Source of the DNA: Arthrobacter sp. Leaf234
GTDB taxonomy: Bacteria; Actinomycetota; Actinomycetes; Actinomycetales; Micrococcaceae
DNA length: 64,000 nt
Reading direction: 5' to 3'
Assembly (NCBI RefSeq): GCF_001422665.1
Contig: NZ_LMLU01000001.1
Location: 29,282-93,281, forward strand
A program made the translations under genes and the position numbers. Shown here piece after piece: positions 44,011 through 51,715 of the stretch (within the stretch, counting starts at the first letter, position 1; every line of letters starts with the position of its first letter). Under the pieces are notes generated by a model that saw only the letters and a program-made list of their open reading frames with translations, had not been told where the DNA came from and searched no databases.

Positions 44011-45186
44011 TCAGGTATTCAGTGCGTGACCCTGCCACGTGCGCCATGCCTGTTCAAGAGCATTTTTATGAGGTCGTGCGGGTAGGTGATGCAACGTTTG
44101 CACAGTAATTCCAAGCTGCGAAGCGCCCGGCCCCTTCCGACTCACCTCAATAGCGAGAGTCTGCGGATTGATTCCCCAGTAGCCGCGGTCGAGGGCGAGA
44201 TGATGGTTGGCGCAGATTGCTAGACCGTTACGGGCGTCGTCGGACCCTTTGTTCTTTTTGGGCACCAGGTGTGCGGCTTGTACTAGTCCAGGAACAGCTG
44301 TGGGGCAGACCGCACAGCGTTCTTTGTATCGTGCGAGGACTGCGAAGGCGAAGCGTTTCTGGTTCGGGCGTGTTGCACGAAGTGCTTGTGCTGCTCCATT
44401 TAGTGAGTCGTCTGTGGTTGAGAAGGGGTCCTCTACTGCAGAGTTGGGCAGGAGCTCGTCATTGGTGAAGGTGACGAGGAGCGCCTTTAGGTCGTCGCTA
44501 AAGTCTTCGATGTAACCCCGGTAAACGGTCTTGGTCCCGCGCTCGGCCGTTGTATTGACGAACACGGGCATGCCGAAAGTGAAGGCAGCCCTGGCGGCTT
44601 CAATTTCGGACCTGTCTCGGGGTTTGTCTTTCGTTTGCGGGAAGTGGTAGACGACGCCGGTTTCGGTGAGCTCGTCGTCGTAGCTCGTCCCGGTATGTAG
44701 GAAGGTCAATGCGATACCGGCTGGGGAGACCACGCTGACGGTTCGCGTCTTGTCTGCGTAGATGCCTCGTTGGCCGCTGTGGAAACCTAGCTCATTCACT
44801 AGTTGCGGTCGGACTTCGGTCGGGCCGCCCTTGGCCCGCAGTTCTTCCCACATCCTGGCGCGCCGCGCTCGTTCCAGGCCTAGGGCATCGTCTTCTGTTG
44901 ACGTTATGCCCAGGCCGGTAGGCGTGAGAGACCAGTGCTGATGGGGCGACGGATGAGCGAGACCTTCGCGGACCATCCGGCTGTACTGGGTAGTGGTTCG
45001 TTTATGCCAGCGAGGCTCGTTGTTGGCCGCGCTGGGGAACGGCTCATGATCTTTTGGCGTCCAATCGAATCCCCGGTAGATACGGTTGAGCGCGGCGGTC
45101 GCGGTGAGAGTCCCGCTGGGTTCTCCGCTAAGAACGAAGAGTATACGGCGGCGTAGCTCGGGGTGCTGGGTAAGGTCGGGGGCCAT
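44011..45186 (-). CDS. HNH endonuclease with Mrr-N-like winged helix
   Basis: A 391-aa nuclease, probably a modification-dependent or type II-like restriction enzyme. Seen: residues about 8-88, RRRILFVLSGEPSGTLTATAALNRIYRG...TTTQYSRMVREGLAHPSPHQHWSLTPTGLG, resemble the Mrr N-terminal winged helix. A central region (about 115-230) is of unknown fold with GVVYHFPQTKDKPRD and PVFVNTTAERG. A C-terminal HNH_2 domain follows: CAVCPTAVPGLVQAAHLVPKKNKGSDDARNGLAICANHHLALD. No methyltransferase gene is adjacent, so type IV action is more likely. The start at 45186 is the first ATG before conserved sequence. It is less GC-rich than the flanks. Confidence 0.82.
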   Translation of the reverse strand: MAPDLTQHPELRRRILFVLSGEPSGTLTATAALNRIYRGFDWTPKDHEPFPSAANNEPRWHKRTTTQYSRMVREGLAHPSPHQHWSLTPTGLGITSTEDDALGLERARRARMWEELRAKGGPTEVRPQLVNELGFHSGQRGIYADKTRTVSVVSPAGIALTFLHTGTSYDDELTETGVVYHFPQTKDKPRDRSEIEAARAAFTFGMPVFVNTTAERGTKTVYRGYIEDFSDDLKALLVTFTNDELLPNSAVEDPFSTTDDSLNGAAQALRATRPNQKRFAFAVLARYKERCAVCPTAVPGLVQAAHLVPKKNKGSDDARNGLAICANHHLALDRGYWGINPQTLAIEVSRKGPGASQLGITVQTLHHLPARPHKNALEQAWRTWQGHALNT

Positions 45187-45621
45187 ATACGCATAATGCC
45201 CTGCTGAATAGACAATTTCTGGGAACTCGCGATCCGGCGGGCGCTGGGCGCGAAATTTTTGTCGTTTCAAGTTAAACTTTTCACAACGCCAACCTCCGGG
45301 CGCGGAGTGGTCAAGGAATGAGGCGCTTAGCGGCGTAAGTTCTGAGGGCCCTTTGCCCGTCCGGAGTGGGGCGTCAGGGACACGAGTTACGGGCACGCTG
45401 GCATGATCAGCCGAAGTGAGACCGTGGCCGGCCGTCCCGCCGCTGCAACTGTTCCGCCGACGTGCCACGCCGGCCCGGTCCTGAGGCCCTCTAGCGGGGG
45501 TAAGGGACCCGGCCTTGCTGTGACGCCGTCCGTGTCGAAAACGTGCTCCGGTTCCTCCACCCACTCCTGCGCTGACCCCTGCCATGTGGGGGGCGCTTTC
45601 CTGCCCCTGGAGGGCTGAAAA
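45187..45621. other. Intergenic region between the HNH and capsid genes
   Basis: 435 nt. The first ~100 are AT-rich and contain the palindrome AAGTT-A-AACTT (45269-45279), probably part of the HNH promoter. The rest is GC-rich; an open frame 45403-45618 is not convincing. GGAGGG at 45609-45614 is the capsid gene's ribosome-binding site. Confidence 0.5.
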
Positions 45622-46809
45622 ATGAGCAATACACGCAAAGAATCCATCCGGACCGCTGCAGCTGCTGCTGCGAAGCGCGCCACAGATATTGCAGCGAAGG
45701 CCGAAGCCGATAACCGCGATATGAACGCCGACGAGCTGGCGGACTACGGCCACGCGATGACGGAAGCGAAGGACGGTCTGGCACGGCTCCGGCAGCTCGA
45801 CAAGGACGACGACGTAACCGAGCAAATGCGGAAGCTGAGTAATGACCTTTTCGGACCGGGCGACGGCGGGTCCCACAGCGGCGCGAAGCGCCTGGCGCTG
45901 ACCGGTGCCGGCCGGAAGGAATCCGCCCGGGCCATCGCCGGGAAAATGATGACCGGCGACGGGTTCGGTAGGAAAGCCCTCACGGACTCCGGCTCAATCG
46001 TGACCCCGGTTCCCATCCAGGGCGACGTTGCGAGCATGGGTCGGGTGCCGGCCTCGCTGCTGGAAGTCCTCCCGGTCCTCCAGCACGAGTCGCCCACCTT
46101 CAAGTTCCTGCGCCAGACACGGCGGGAGAATAACGCGGCGATTGTCGCGCCGGGCGCGGTGAAGCCGACCAGCCTCTATACCGTCGAGGGCGCGCCCGGC
46201 GAGCTCCGGGTCTTCGCTCACCTGTCGGACCCCGTGGACAAGTACCTGCTGCAGGACGTCGCGAGCCTGGAACGGTTCATAGCTGACGAGATGCTTGCCG
46301 GCCTCAACGCCGCGGTGGAGGCCGAAGTCCTCAACGGCGACGGCACGGCCGGGCACCTGCGCGGCATCCTCGCGACCTCCGGTATCCAACTGCAGGCCGC
46401 GGCCGCCGATGACGTGACGACGGTCCGCGCCGGCATTACGAAGCTCGAAGCGGCCGGGCATGACGCGTCCGTGATCGTGCTGTCTCCTGCAGGATGGGCG
46501 GACATCGAAACGGCGCGCAATACCTCCGGCGCGTTCGACCTCGCCGGCCCCGTGGACCGGGCCGCGCGGAAGCTGTGGGGTGTGCAGGTGGTTCTCTCCA
46601 CGACGGTGCCGGCTAATACTGGGCTGGTCTTTGATGCCTCGGCCCTGGCCGTGGACACGGATCTCGCTGGCATCGAAACGAAGTGGAGCGACGCTGGCGA
46701 GCTCTTCGACCGGAACCAAGTGAAGGCCCGCGTGGAGGGCCGATTCAGCGTTTCCGTTTTCCAGCCCTCCGGCGTCGTGGAATTCACGCTGCCAATGCTT
46801 ACGCCGTAG
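45622..46809 (+). CDS. HK97-type phage major capsid protein
   Basis: A 395-aa capsid subunit. Seen: an N-terminal helical scaffold-like (delta) region of about 110 residues, KRATDIAAKAEADNRDMNADELADYGHAMTEAKDGLARLRQL, then the HK97 fold beginning SGSIVTPVPIQGDVASMGRVPASLLEVLPV. Typical elements follow: FKFLRQTRRENNAAIVAPGAVKPTS, KYLLQDVASLERFIADEML, VLSPAGWADIETARNTSGAF, WGVQVVLSTTVPANTGLVFDASAL and the end VEGRFSVSVFQPSGVVEFTLP. It is full length with a good ribosome-binding site, so not an obvious relic. No protease, portal or terminase gene accompanies it, and its GC content is higher than that of its neighbours. Confidence 0.92.
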   Translation: MSNTRKESIRTAAAAAAKRATDIAAKAEADNRDMNADELADYGHAMTEAKDGLARLRQLDKDDDVTEQMRKLSNDLFGPGDGGSHSGAKRLALTGAGRKESARAIAGKMMTGDGFGRKALTDSGSIVTPVPIQGDVASMGRVPASLLEVLPVLQHESPTFKFLRQTRRENNAAIVAPGAVKPTSLYTVEGAPGELRVFAHLSDPVDKYLLQDVASLERFIADEMLAGLNAAVEAEVLNGDGTAGHLRGILATSGIQLQAAAADDVTTVRAGITKLEAAGHDASVIVLSPAGWADIETARNTSGAFDLAGPVDRAARKLWGVQVVLSTTVPANTGLVFDASALAVDTDLAGIETKWSDAGELFDRNQVKARVEGRFSVSVFQPSGVVEFTLPMLTP

Positions 46810-46872
46810 GTGCGAATACGGTGAGCGAGAAGTTGCCAATGTAGGACGCGGAGCAAAGCATGAGGCGTGGCG

Positions 46873-47715
46873 CTAGTGGGACGCCGGACTCCAGCGGCCC
46901 CGCCTCCACGTCGCCCGCCCCAGTTTGACGACTGATCGGTCGGCTTTTTGGTTCAGGTGAACGGTCGGTGCATTCTTCGGCAGCGGTGGGAGCACCCGCC
47001 CCTTATCCCTCGCGAAGTCCTCTGCTCGTGCGAAGAGCTCGTACCGTTCCTGGTCCGCATAATTCTCTTCTCGCTCATCGTTGACTGTTTTCCATGCGTC
47101 TGCATAAGCAGCGTAGTGAGGTAGGGCACCAGGATCACTCCTGACGGAACTGACGTGCTGCTGCAACTTCCTGTCCACCCACGAGGTGATTTCGCGTACG
47201 CGGCGTTCATAGGGTCTCCAAGGCTGTATGTACGCCGCGAACATGCCGTCGGTATCTAGGAAGTCGAAGGCTTCTCTTAAATCCTTCTCGAGGCGTGCAT
47301 CGTGCAACCAACTGAGCTGGACCTCGCACTGCTCTATGAGGTCAAGCACCTGTCTGTTCACATCCGCCTTTAGGCGCTGAGGGTGCCAGCCCTCGTCATC
47401 GTAGATCTGACCAACTGTCGCCCCCCGCAACTTTTGATTGAGAACGACGATTTCGCGCGCTGCACTGTGCGAAAGACTGGTCATCTGACGTTCCGTTACT
47501 GCATCGCGGTCGACTATCCAAAACCAAAAGGCAGCTACTACCGCAACCATTCCTCCTAGAGCGGTGCCAACTGCCGAGCTCCAGAAAGTCTCTTGAGTGT
47601 CGGACTCCACAGCGAAGTAAATCCCATATGCGAACAGCGCGCCGGTGATGACTACGAGGCAAACGAGTGTGAGGAGGTGACGTGATCCCGCTGGTTTAGT
47701 TCTGCGCACGAGCAC
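46873..47715 (-). CDS. Two-TM membrane protein of unknown function
   Basis: A 280-aa protein. Seen: two N-terminal helices (LLTLVCLVVITGALFAYGIYFAV and TALGGMVAVVAAFWFWIVD), then a soluble, helical domain of about 210 aa with LIEQCEVQLSWLHDARLEKDLREAFDFL. This topology is common among membrane-linked defence or sensing proteins of phage origin, but no family is recognised. GTG start; a GTG two codons later is an alternative. It is AT-richer than the chromosome and lies on the same strand as the PIN/ImmA pair. Confidence 0.68.
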   Translation of the reverse strand: MLVRRTKPAGSRHLLTLVCLVVITGALFAYGIYFAVESDTQETFWSSAVGTALGGMVAVVAAFWFWIVDRDAVTERQMTSLSHSAAREIVVLNQKLRGATVGQIYDDEGWHPQRLKADVNRQVLDLIEQCEVQLSWLHDARLEKDLREAFDFLDTDGMFAAYIQPWRPYERRVREITSWVDRKLQQHVSSVRSDPGALPHYAAYADAWKTVNDEREENYADQERYELFARAEDFARDKGRVLPPLPKNAPTVHLNQKADRSVVKLGRATWRRGRWSPASH

Positions 47716-47981
47716 AGACGTTACACCTGAGGCTTGGCAGCTCCTCGGTCGTAGCGGGCGCTATGCAGCGGTACGGCAAGTCCGGTCGCGTGATTCTCGT
47801 TCTTCGCCCCATGGGGAAGGGGGGTTCGAATCAACGAGTCATCATCTGCCGGCCCCGAGTGCCGGTAGGGGTTCCTCCCCCTCCGATGCGTCGAGGGGGT
47901 CGCGCGCACGCGCGCGAGCCGGCATTTGCTGCCCGTGCTCACGGACGCTTGGCAGATGCGAGTTCGCGCCTTTAGAATCCG

Positions 47982-48512
47982 CTACTGCAACTCACGATAG
48001 TGGGTAGGCATGCGACGAGGATGCCTACCCAAATCGCACATCTGCTCCAAGAGCTGAAAGGCCTCTTGCGCCGTCGTGTCGCCCATCGCGACTAATGTCT
48101 CAAAGGTGGACCGCGTATCCCAGGTCATTATTCCTAGTTGCTGGGCGAAATCGAAGGCGTCGTAGTCGTCCGTAATCCAAATGGCATCTTGATACGCCGC
48201 GTCGTTGTGTATCAGATAGCAGGTCTCAGCCTCACCGAGATGTTGTGTGGGCTTCAGAGCGCTGCCGGACAGGCGCGCCTGGCGTATCCGGTCCACCTGT
48301 TCAGCATCATCGATCTCGATTGGCTCCCCTAACAGGGAGTGATCCATCAGCGCAGATAAGCTGGGCCAGACGTTTGACGACTGCCGGGCTTCGGCATAGA
48401 CGGCCTGCGTCCACCGTCCGCGCTCCGACAGCACCGCCTTCAGAAGATCAATCCTGTCGACACAGGCATAGTTGCAGAGCACGGTGTTATCCGGAAACAG
48501 AAGGGCCGTCAC
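47982..48512 (-). CDS. PIN-like protein (probable toxin)
   Basis: A 176-aa putative RNase. Seen: MTALLFPDNTVLCNYACVDRIDLL with the first PIN-type Asp, LGEAETCYLIHN with the central acidic residue, and WITDDYDAFDFAQQLGIMTWDT with the third Asp pair, i.e. the D...E...DD pattern of PIN domains. The GTG start overlaps the stop of the XRE-ImmA gene by 4 nt, so the two are coupled. Toxin-antitoxin use is inferred from this arrangement. Confidence 0.75.
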   Translation of the reverse strand: MTALLFPDNTVLCNYACVDRIDLLKAVLSERGRWTQAVYAEARQSSNVWPSLSALMDHSLLGEPIEIDDAEQVDRIRQARLSGSALKPTQHLGEAETCYLIHNDAAYQDAIWITDDYDAFDFAQQLGIMTWDTRSTFETLVAMGDTTAQEAFQLLEQMCDLGRHPRRMPTHYRELQ

Positions 48513-49612
48513 TTCTGAATCGCAACCGGCCGTAGTAGGTCGATCACATCATGACTCGACATTTCCAAGAGGGCTGCCAATGGCCGAGCTGACGTCGCTC
48601 CGTTGTAAAAGTGCTCTAGGTGCTCATTCAGCAGGCGGGGCGGAATACGACTTGCCTCAGACCGCGCGCGTTCGCTACTGATGAGCTGGGGTCGGCCAGC
48701 TGTAAGGGCGCAGCTTTCCGCGGTTACGCTCTGCCACTTCGAGACGGAACTGCTAGTAAGCAGACCGAGATTGACCAGCCGCCAAGCCATTGACGTAGGT
48801 GACACCCGGAAGTGGTTTACTAGCGCAGCGAAGTGCGCCGGGTCACCTAGATTCTGAGCCATTTTGCGTACTTCGTCAGCAGGCATGAGGAAAGAAGCCG
48901 CGAACGAGTTGGCTCGCTTTTCTGACATCTGGCTGCTGTGAGGAGGAACCGCCTCCGCTATGAGCGTTTGAGCGTCTCCCGCCAGGATGTGACCAAGTTC
49001 GTGCGCCAAGGAGAACCGCTGCCGAGCCCAATTGCTCGTGCGGTCCAATACAATCAGCCGGTCCAACTCCGTCTGCCAGGCACAACCATCAAGACCACCA
49101 GGGAGACTCACAATAGCCACGTCTACTGAGAAGACTTCTTCCAGTAGTGCTGGGAGGTCTAGACTCGCTGTCGAATCCATACCGCGATCGCGCACCATCG
49201 ATAATGCATCAGTAGCAAGCCGGTCGGCTTGATCGATATACATGGTAGTTGCGGCCAAATTCGGCAGAGGTGCTATTGCCCTTGGTGGATCGGCAAGCAT
49301 TTGCAACTGCTCGCTCGCGGTGCTGAATCTGCTTACAAGGTCAGAAATCTGGTCGTGAGAGGGCGCAGCAGCGAGGGCGGTCCGGGCAGCGATGGCCGGA
49401 GTTGCCTTGTGCTGGCCAGTCAAGAGCCATTCAACCGTCGTTCCGGCTGATTGAGCTGCTAGCGCGAGCTCTGTAGTGGTGAATTTTCGAGTACCGCTGA
49501 GCGATTTACTGAGGCGGTCGGGGGAAGTGGCGATGAGTTCGGCGAAGTCGGTCTGGTTGAGACCGCTCGTCTGCATGATTTGCCGAACACGCTCTACGAG
49601 TGTGTCGTCCAT
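48509..49612 (-). CDS. XRE-ImmA/IrrE metalloprotease (probable antitoxin/regulator)
   Basis: A 367-aa two-domain protein. Seen: an N-terminal XRE HTH, RVRQIMQTSGLNQTDFAELIATSPDRLSKSLSGTRKFTTTELALAAQSAGTTVEWLL, then a C-terminal ImmA/IrrE (COG2856) peptidase with zinc motif FSLAHELGHILAGD and EKRANSFAASFLMP. The pairing with a following PIN-like gene is a known toxin-antitoxin layout in phages and prophages (RosmerTA-like). The ATG at 49612 was chosen because TAGACT (complement of 49620-49625) ends 7 nt upstream. Confidence 0.85.
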   Translation of the reverse strand: MDDTLVERVRQIMQTSGLNQTDFAELIATSPDRLSKSLSGTRKFTTTELALAAQSAGTTVEWLLTGQHKATPAIAARTALAAAPSHDQISDLVSRFSTASEQLQMLADPPRAIAPLPNLAATTMYIDQADRLATDALSMVRDRGMDSTASLDLPALLEEVFSVDVAIVSLPGGLDGCAWQTELDRLIVLDRTSNWARQRFSLAHELGHILAGDAQTLIAEAVPPHSSQMSEKRANSFAASFLMPADEVRKMAQNLGDPAHFAALVNHFRVSPTSMAWRLVNLGLLTSSSVSKWQSVTAESCALTAGRPQLISSERARSEASRIPPRLLNEHLEHFYNGATSARPLAALLEMSSHDVIDLLRPVAIQK

Positions 49613-49761
49613 GAGTACAAGTCTAGCGCGGTCCATTGCGATTTTCGCAACTGTACGGCCCCTGATCCGAGCAGGTTCCGCCCAAGCGAGAGAGGACAGA
49701 CGACCGCGCGTGTCAGCCACCGGCGCATGCGTACCTTTCGTCGACCACCGTGCACACATAC

Positions 49762-49780
49762 TGCCCACATCCTGCCCACA
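49762..49780. repeat. Right arm-type repeat
   Basis: An exact 19-bp copy of 41095-41113 in the same orientation, ending 84 nt before the attR core. A partial unit, TGCACACATA, precedes it at 49751. Confidence 0.75.
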
Positions 49781-49864
49781 TCAACACTGAGTTGGAGTGG
49801 TTGTCTGTGACGTATTGCCGCGACGTACCGTGGATTTCGAGCTAGCTCACAGGGTGGAAGAGGT

Positions 49865-49888
49865 TTCAAATCCCACCGTCACCGCCAC
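49865..49888. other. attR
   Basis: The second copy of the 24-bp tRNA-Ser 3' end, followed by the original host sequence. It marks the right boundary of the element. Confidence 0.95.
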
Positions 49889-49891
49889 CTG

Positions 49892-49935
49892 AGAAGGCCC
49901 CGGTTCCCCTGCAGGCAGGGGAACCGGGGCCTTCT
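49892..49935 (+). terminator. Original host terminator of tRNA-Ser(CGA)
   Basis: A perfect 21-bp stem (49892-49912 with 49915-49935) with a 2-nt loop, containing AGAAGGCCCCGGTTCCCC. It is now separated from the tRNA by the element. Confidence 0.85.
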
Positions 49936-49990
49936 TGCTGCGCGGAACGGGACGAAGCAGCGCTGGACGCCCAGCGGGCACGCGCTCGCG

Positions 49991-50566
49991 TCAGTGGACG
50001 ACGTCGTAGACGGCCTTCACCACGCCATTGGGGTAGGCCTCGGACTCGCGCAGATGCAGGTGCTGCCGGTTCCTGTCCACCGTACTGAAGAGTCCCTTGC
50101 CTGCACCCAGCAGGACGGGGAACACCAGGAGGTTGTACCGGTCGATGAGATCGGCCTCGGCCAGAGCCCGCGCGAGCTCGGCGCTCCCGTGCGCGAAGAT
50201 CGCACCTCCGTCGCCCTGCTTGAGTGCGGCGACGTCCTCGACGGAGCGCAGGATCTCCGTCGGGCCCCACCCATCGACAAGCGCGTGCTCCTCCAGACCG
50301 GTCGAGACCACGTACTTGGGGAGGTCCTTGTACACCGCGTGGTCCTCGGAGCCGGCCCAGACCGGGGCGAACGCCTCATAGCTCCGGCGCCCGAACATGA
50401 GCGCCGTCGTCTCCTCCAACTCCTCACCCTTGAGGGCGAAGGCCTCGGGCAGGAACTCGGTACTGAGCACCCATCCGCCACCGCGGTGCCCCTCTTCGAC
50501 ACCGCCCGGTGAATCGACGACTCCGTCCAGCGACATGAATCCCGTCCATACCAGTTCCCGTGACAT
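49991..50566 (-). CDS. RibD C-terminal/dihydrofolate-reductase-fold protein
   Basis: A 191-aa NADPH-binding reductase-like protein. Seen: MSRELVWTGFMSLDGVVDSPGG, ALMFGRRSYEAFAPVW and KYVVSTGLEE, then IFAHGSAELARALAEADLIDRYNLLVFPVLLGAGKGLF, the RibD_C signature. Members of this stand-alone group are usually of unknown substrate. The start is supported by GGAGGT 6 nt upstream. Confidence 0.9.
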   Translation of the reverse strand: MSRELVWTGFMSLDGVVDSPGGVEEGHRGGGWVLSTEFLPEAFALKGEELEETTALMFGRRSYEAFAPVWAGSEDHAVYKDLPKYVVSTGLEEHALVDGWGPTEILRSVEDVAALKQGDGGAIFAHGSAELARALAEADLIDRYNLLVFPVLLGAGKGLFSTVDRNRQHLHLRESEAYPNGVVKAVYDVVH

Positions 50567-50919
50567 CGGATACCTCCATTGCGTTGTTCGATCGTCTACC
50601 CGTCCACGGTAGACGCGGCAGGCAGCAGGAACTCATCGGGTGCCCGGGTGAGTGGCTCCACCTCCACGGCAGGCTCGTCGGAACAATCGACGGTTGTGGG
50701 TACGGGGGAACCAGTGGCGACCATCACATGATTCGGGAGTTCTTCCCATTCGTCGGGCTCCTGATGTGCCGTTCGACTCCTGATGATTGACGGTGCGGGG
50801 CTCGTCGTGACGTCGTCCGATTCGGTCGGGGAATTCATGACGGCGGTCGGTCCGATCCGGGTCTCGCAGCGCACCGCCCTGACGAGCTGACGGAACGACG
50901 ACTCGGTAGAGTCAGGAGC
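50567..50919. other. Intergenic region
   Basis: 353 nt with no convincing gene. The only pattern noted is CTCCTGATG occurring twice near 50758 and 50777. TAGAGT at 50907-50912 is the likely -10 box of the following gene. Confidence 0.4.
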
Positions 50920-51147
50920 ATGACCAGGGGGACGAACGGACAACCGCAGTCATCACCGCGATCGCGGACGCGCAGTTCCCTGCGCGACGCGCTGATCTAC
51001 GGCTTGGCCGGCGCCATGCTCGCTCTGGCCTTCGTGATGACGGTGCCCACCGTTGGCACCTGGTCCACGATCCTGGGTACGTGCGTCATCGGGCTCATGG
51101 CCGTCGTATGCGTTGCGAAGGCGATCATCGCGCTGCGCCAGGACTGA
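50920..51147 (+). CDS. Small two-TM membrane protein
   Basis: A 75-aa protein of unknown function: a basic, Ser/Arg-rich N-terminus of about 22 residues, then helices ALIYGLAGAMLALAFVMTVP and STILGTCVIGLMAVVCVAKAIIAL. The start is an ATG 7 nt after TAGAGT. It lies 19 nt before the CrtO-like gene and is probably cotranscribed with it. Confidence 0.65.
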   Translation: MTRGTNGQPQSSPRSRTRSSLRDALIYGLAGAMLALAFVMTVPTVGTWSTILGTCVIGLMAVVCVAKAIIALRQD

Positions 51148-51166
51148 CGGGAGGCCTCCGGCAGGT

Positions 51167-51715
51167 ATGACGGCGGATCGTGACCAGCAGATCCCGTCTG
51201 CGATCATCGGCCTCACCATCGGTCTCACCCTGTCGGTGGGTGGCTGGTTCGCGATCGGCCCCGACCATCCCGTGTTCGCTGTGACGGTACAGGGCGGCTT
51301 CCTTCTCATGGCACTGCTCACGGGCCCAGCCCTGGTCGACGTCGGCCGGACCCGCTACCGGGTGCGGGCCTACGAACCACGGCTCTACGCCTGGTTGGGT
51401 GCCGACCTGGTGCGGCGGGTCCTGGATGCGGTGGGGTGGAACCGGATGATCGGTCGGATGCGCACGGCGGAGAGTGGAGCGTCGATGCTCACCCGTTACC
51501 TCCGGGGAACTGAGCAGTCGGAGACCGCCCACCTCCTGGGTGCTGCTGCGACGGTGGTGGTGGCCGCTGTCGCTGCAGCGACGGGGCACCCCCAAGGGGT
51601 TCTCCACCTCCTGCTGGTGGGGTTCGTCCTGCACGGGTACCCGGTCATGATCCAACGTACTGTCCGCTTCAGGATCACCAGCCGCCGGACTGGCAGGTCC
51701 GCGGACGCGTCCTGA
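51167..51715 (+). CDS. CrtO-like (diaponeurosporenoate acyltransferase family) membrane protein
   Basis: A 182-aa membrane protein with about four helices. Seen: YEPRLYAWLGADLVRRVLDAVGWNRMIG, LRGTEQSETAHLLGA, and LLLVGFVLHGYPVMIQRTVRFRI with the conserved N/HxYPxxxQRxxRxRI-like ending of the CrtO acyltransferase family. No other carotenoid genes are nearby, so its job here is uncertain. The ATG at 51167 follows GGCAGGT. Confidence 0.6.
   Translation: MTADRDQQIPSAIIGLTIGLTLSVGGWFAIGPDHPVFAVTVQGGFLLMALLTGPALVDVGRTRYRVRAYEPRLYAWLGADLVRRVLDAVGWNRMIGRMRTAESGASMLTRYLRGTEQSETAHLLGAAATVVVAAVAAATGHPQGVLHLLLVGFVLHGYPVMIQRTVRFRITSRRTGRSADAS

Larger units (their letters stand above)
41003..49888. mobile_element. 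Integrated phage-satellite-like element in tRNA-Ser(CGA)
   Basis: Bounded by 24-bp direct repeats (41003-41026 and 49865-49888) and 8,862 bp from one repeat start to the other. It carries a tyrosine integrase, XRE repressor, AlpA-like excisionase, HTH_36 protein, small ORF, HNH endonuclease, one HK97-type capsid protein, a two-TM protein, and an XRE-ImmA/IrrE with PIN-like pair. No terminase, portal, protease, tail or lysis gene is present. Most of its genes are less GC-rich than the flanks, but the capsid gene is not, suggesting a mosaic. The integrase and both ends look intact. It could be a satellite that makes or remodels capsids, or a reduced prophage like the small mycobacterial phiRv elements. 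Confidence 0.9.

Noticed and set aside
45403-45618. A 71-codon frame ending just before the capsid gene, possibly a protease relic
   Set aside because: No recognisable motif, odd composition, no ribosome-binding site; kept only as intergenic sequence.
46810-46872. Terminator after the capsid gene
   Set aside because: No stem longer than a few pairs and no T-tract was found.
47815-47835. A T-loop-like GGTTCGAATC suggesting a tRNA remnant or second att site
   Set aside because: The flanking bases do not form a T-stem or acceptor, and no matching tRNA is present nearby.
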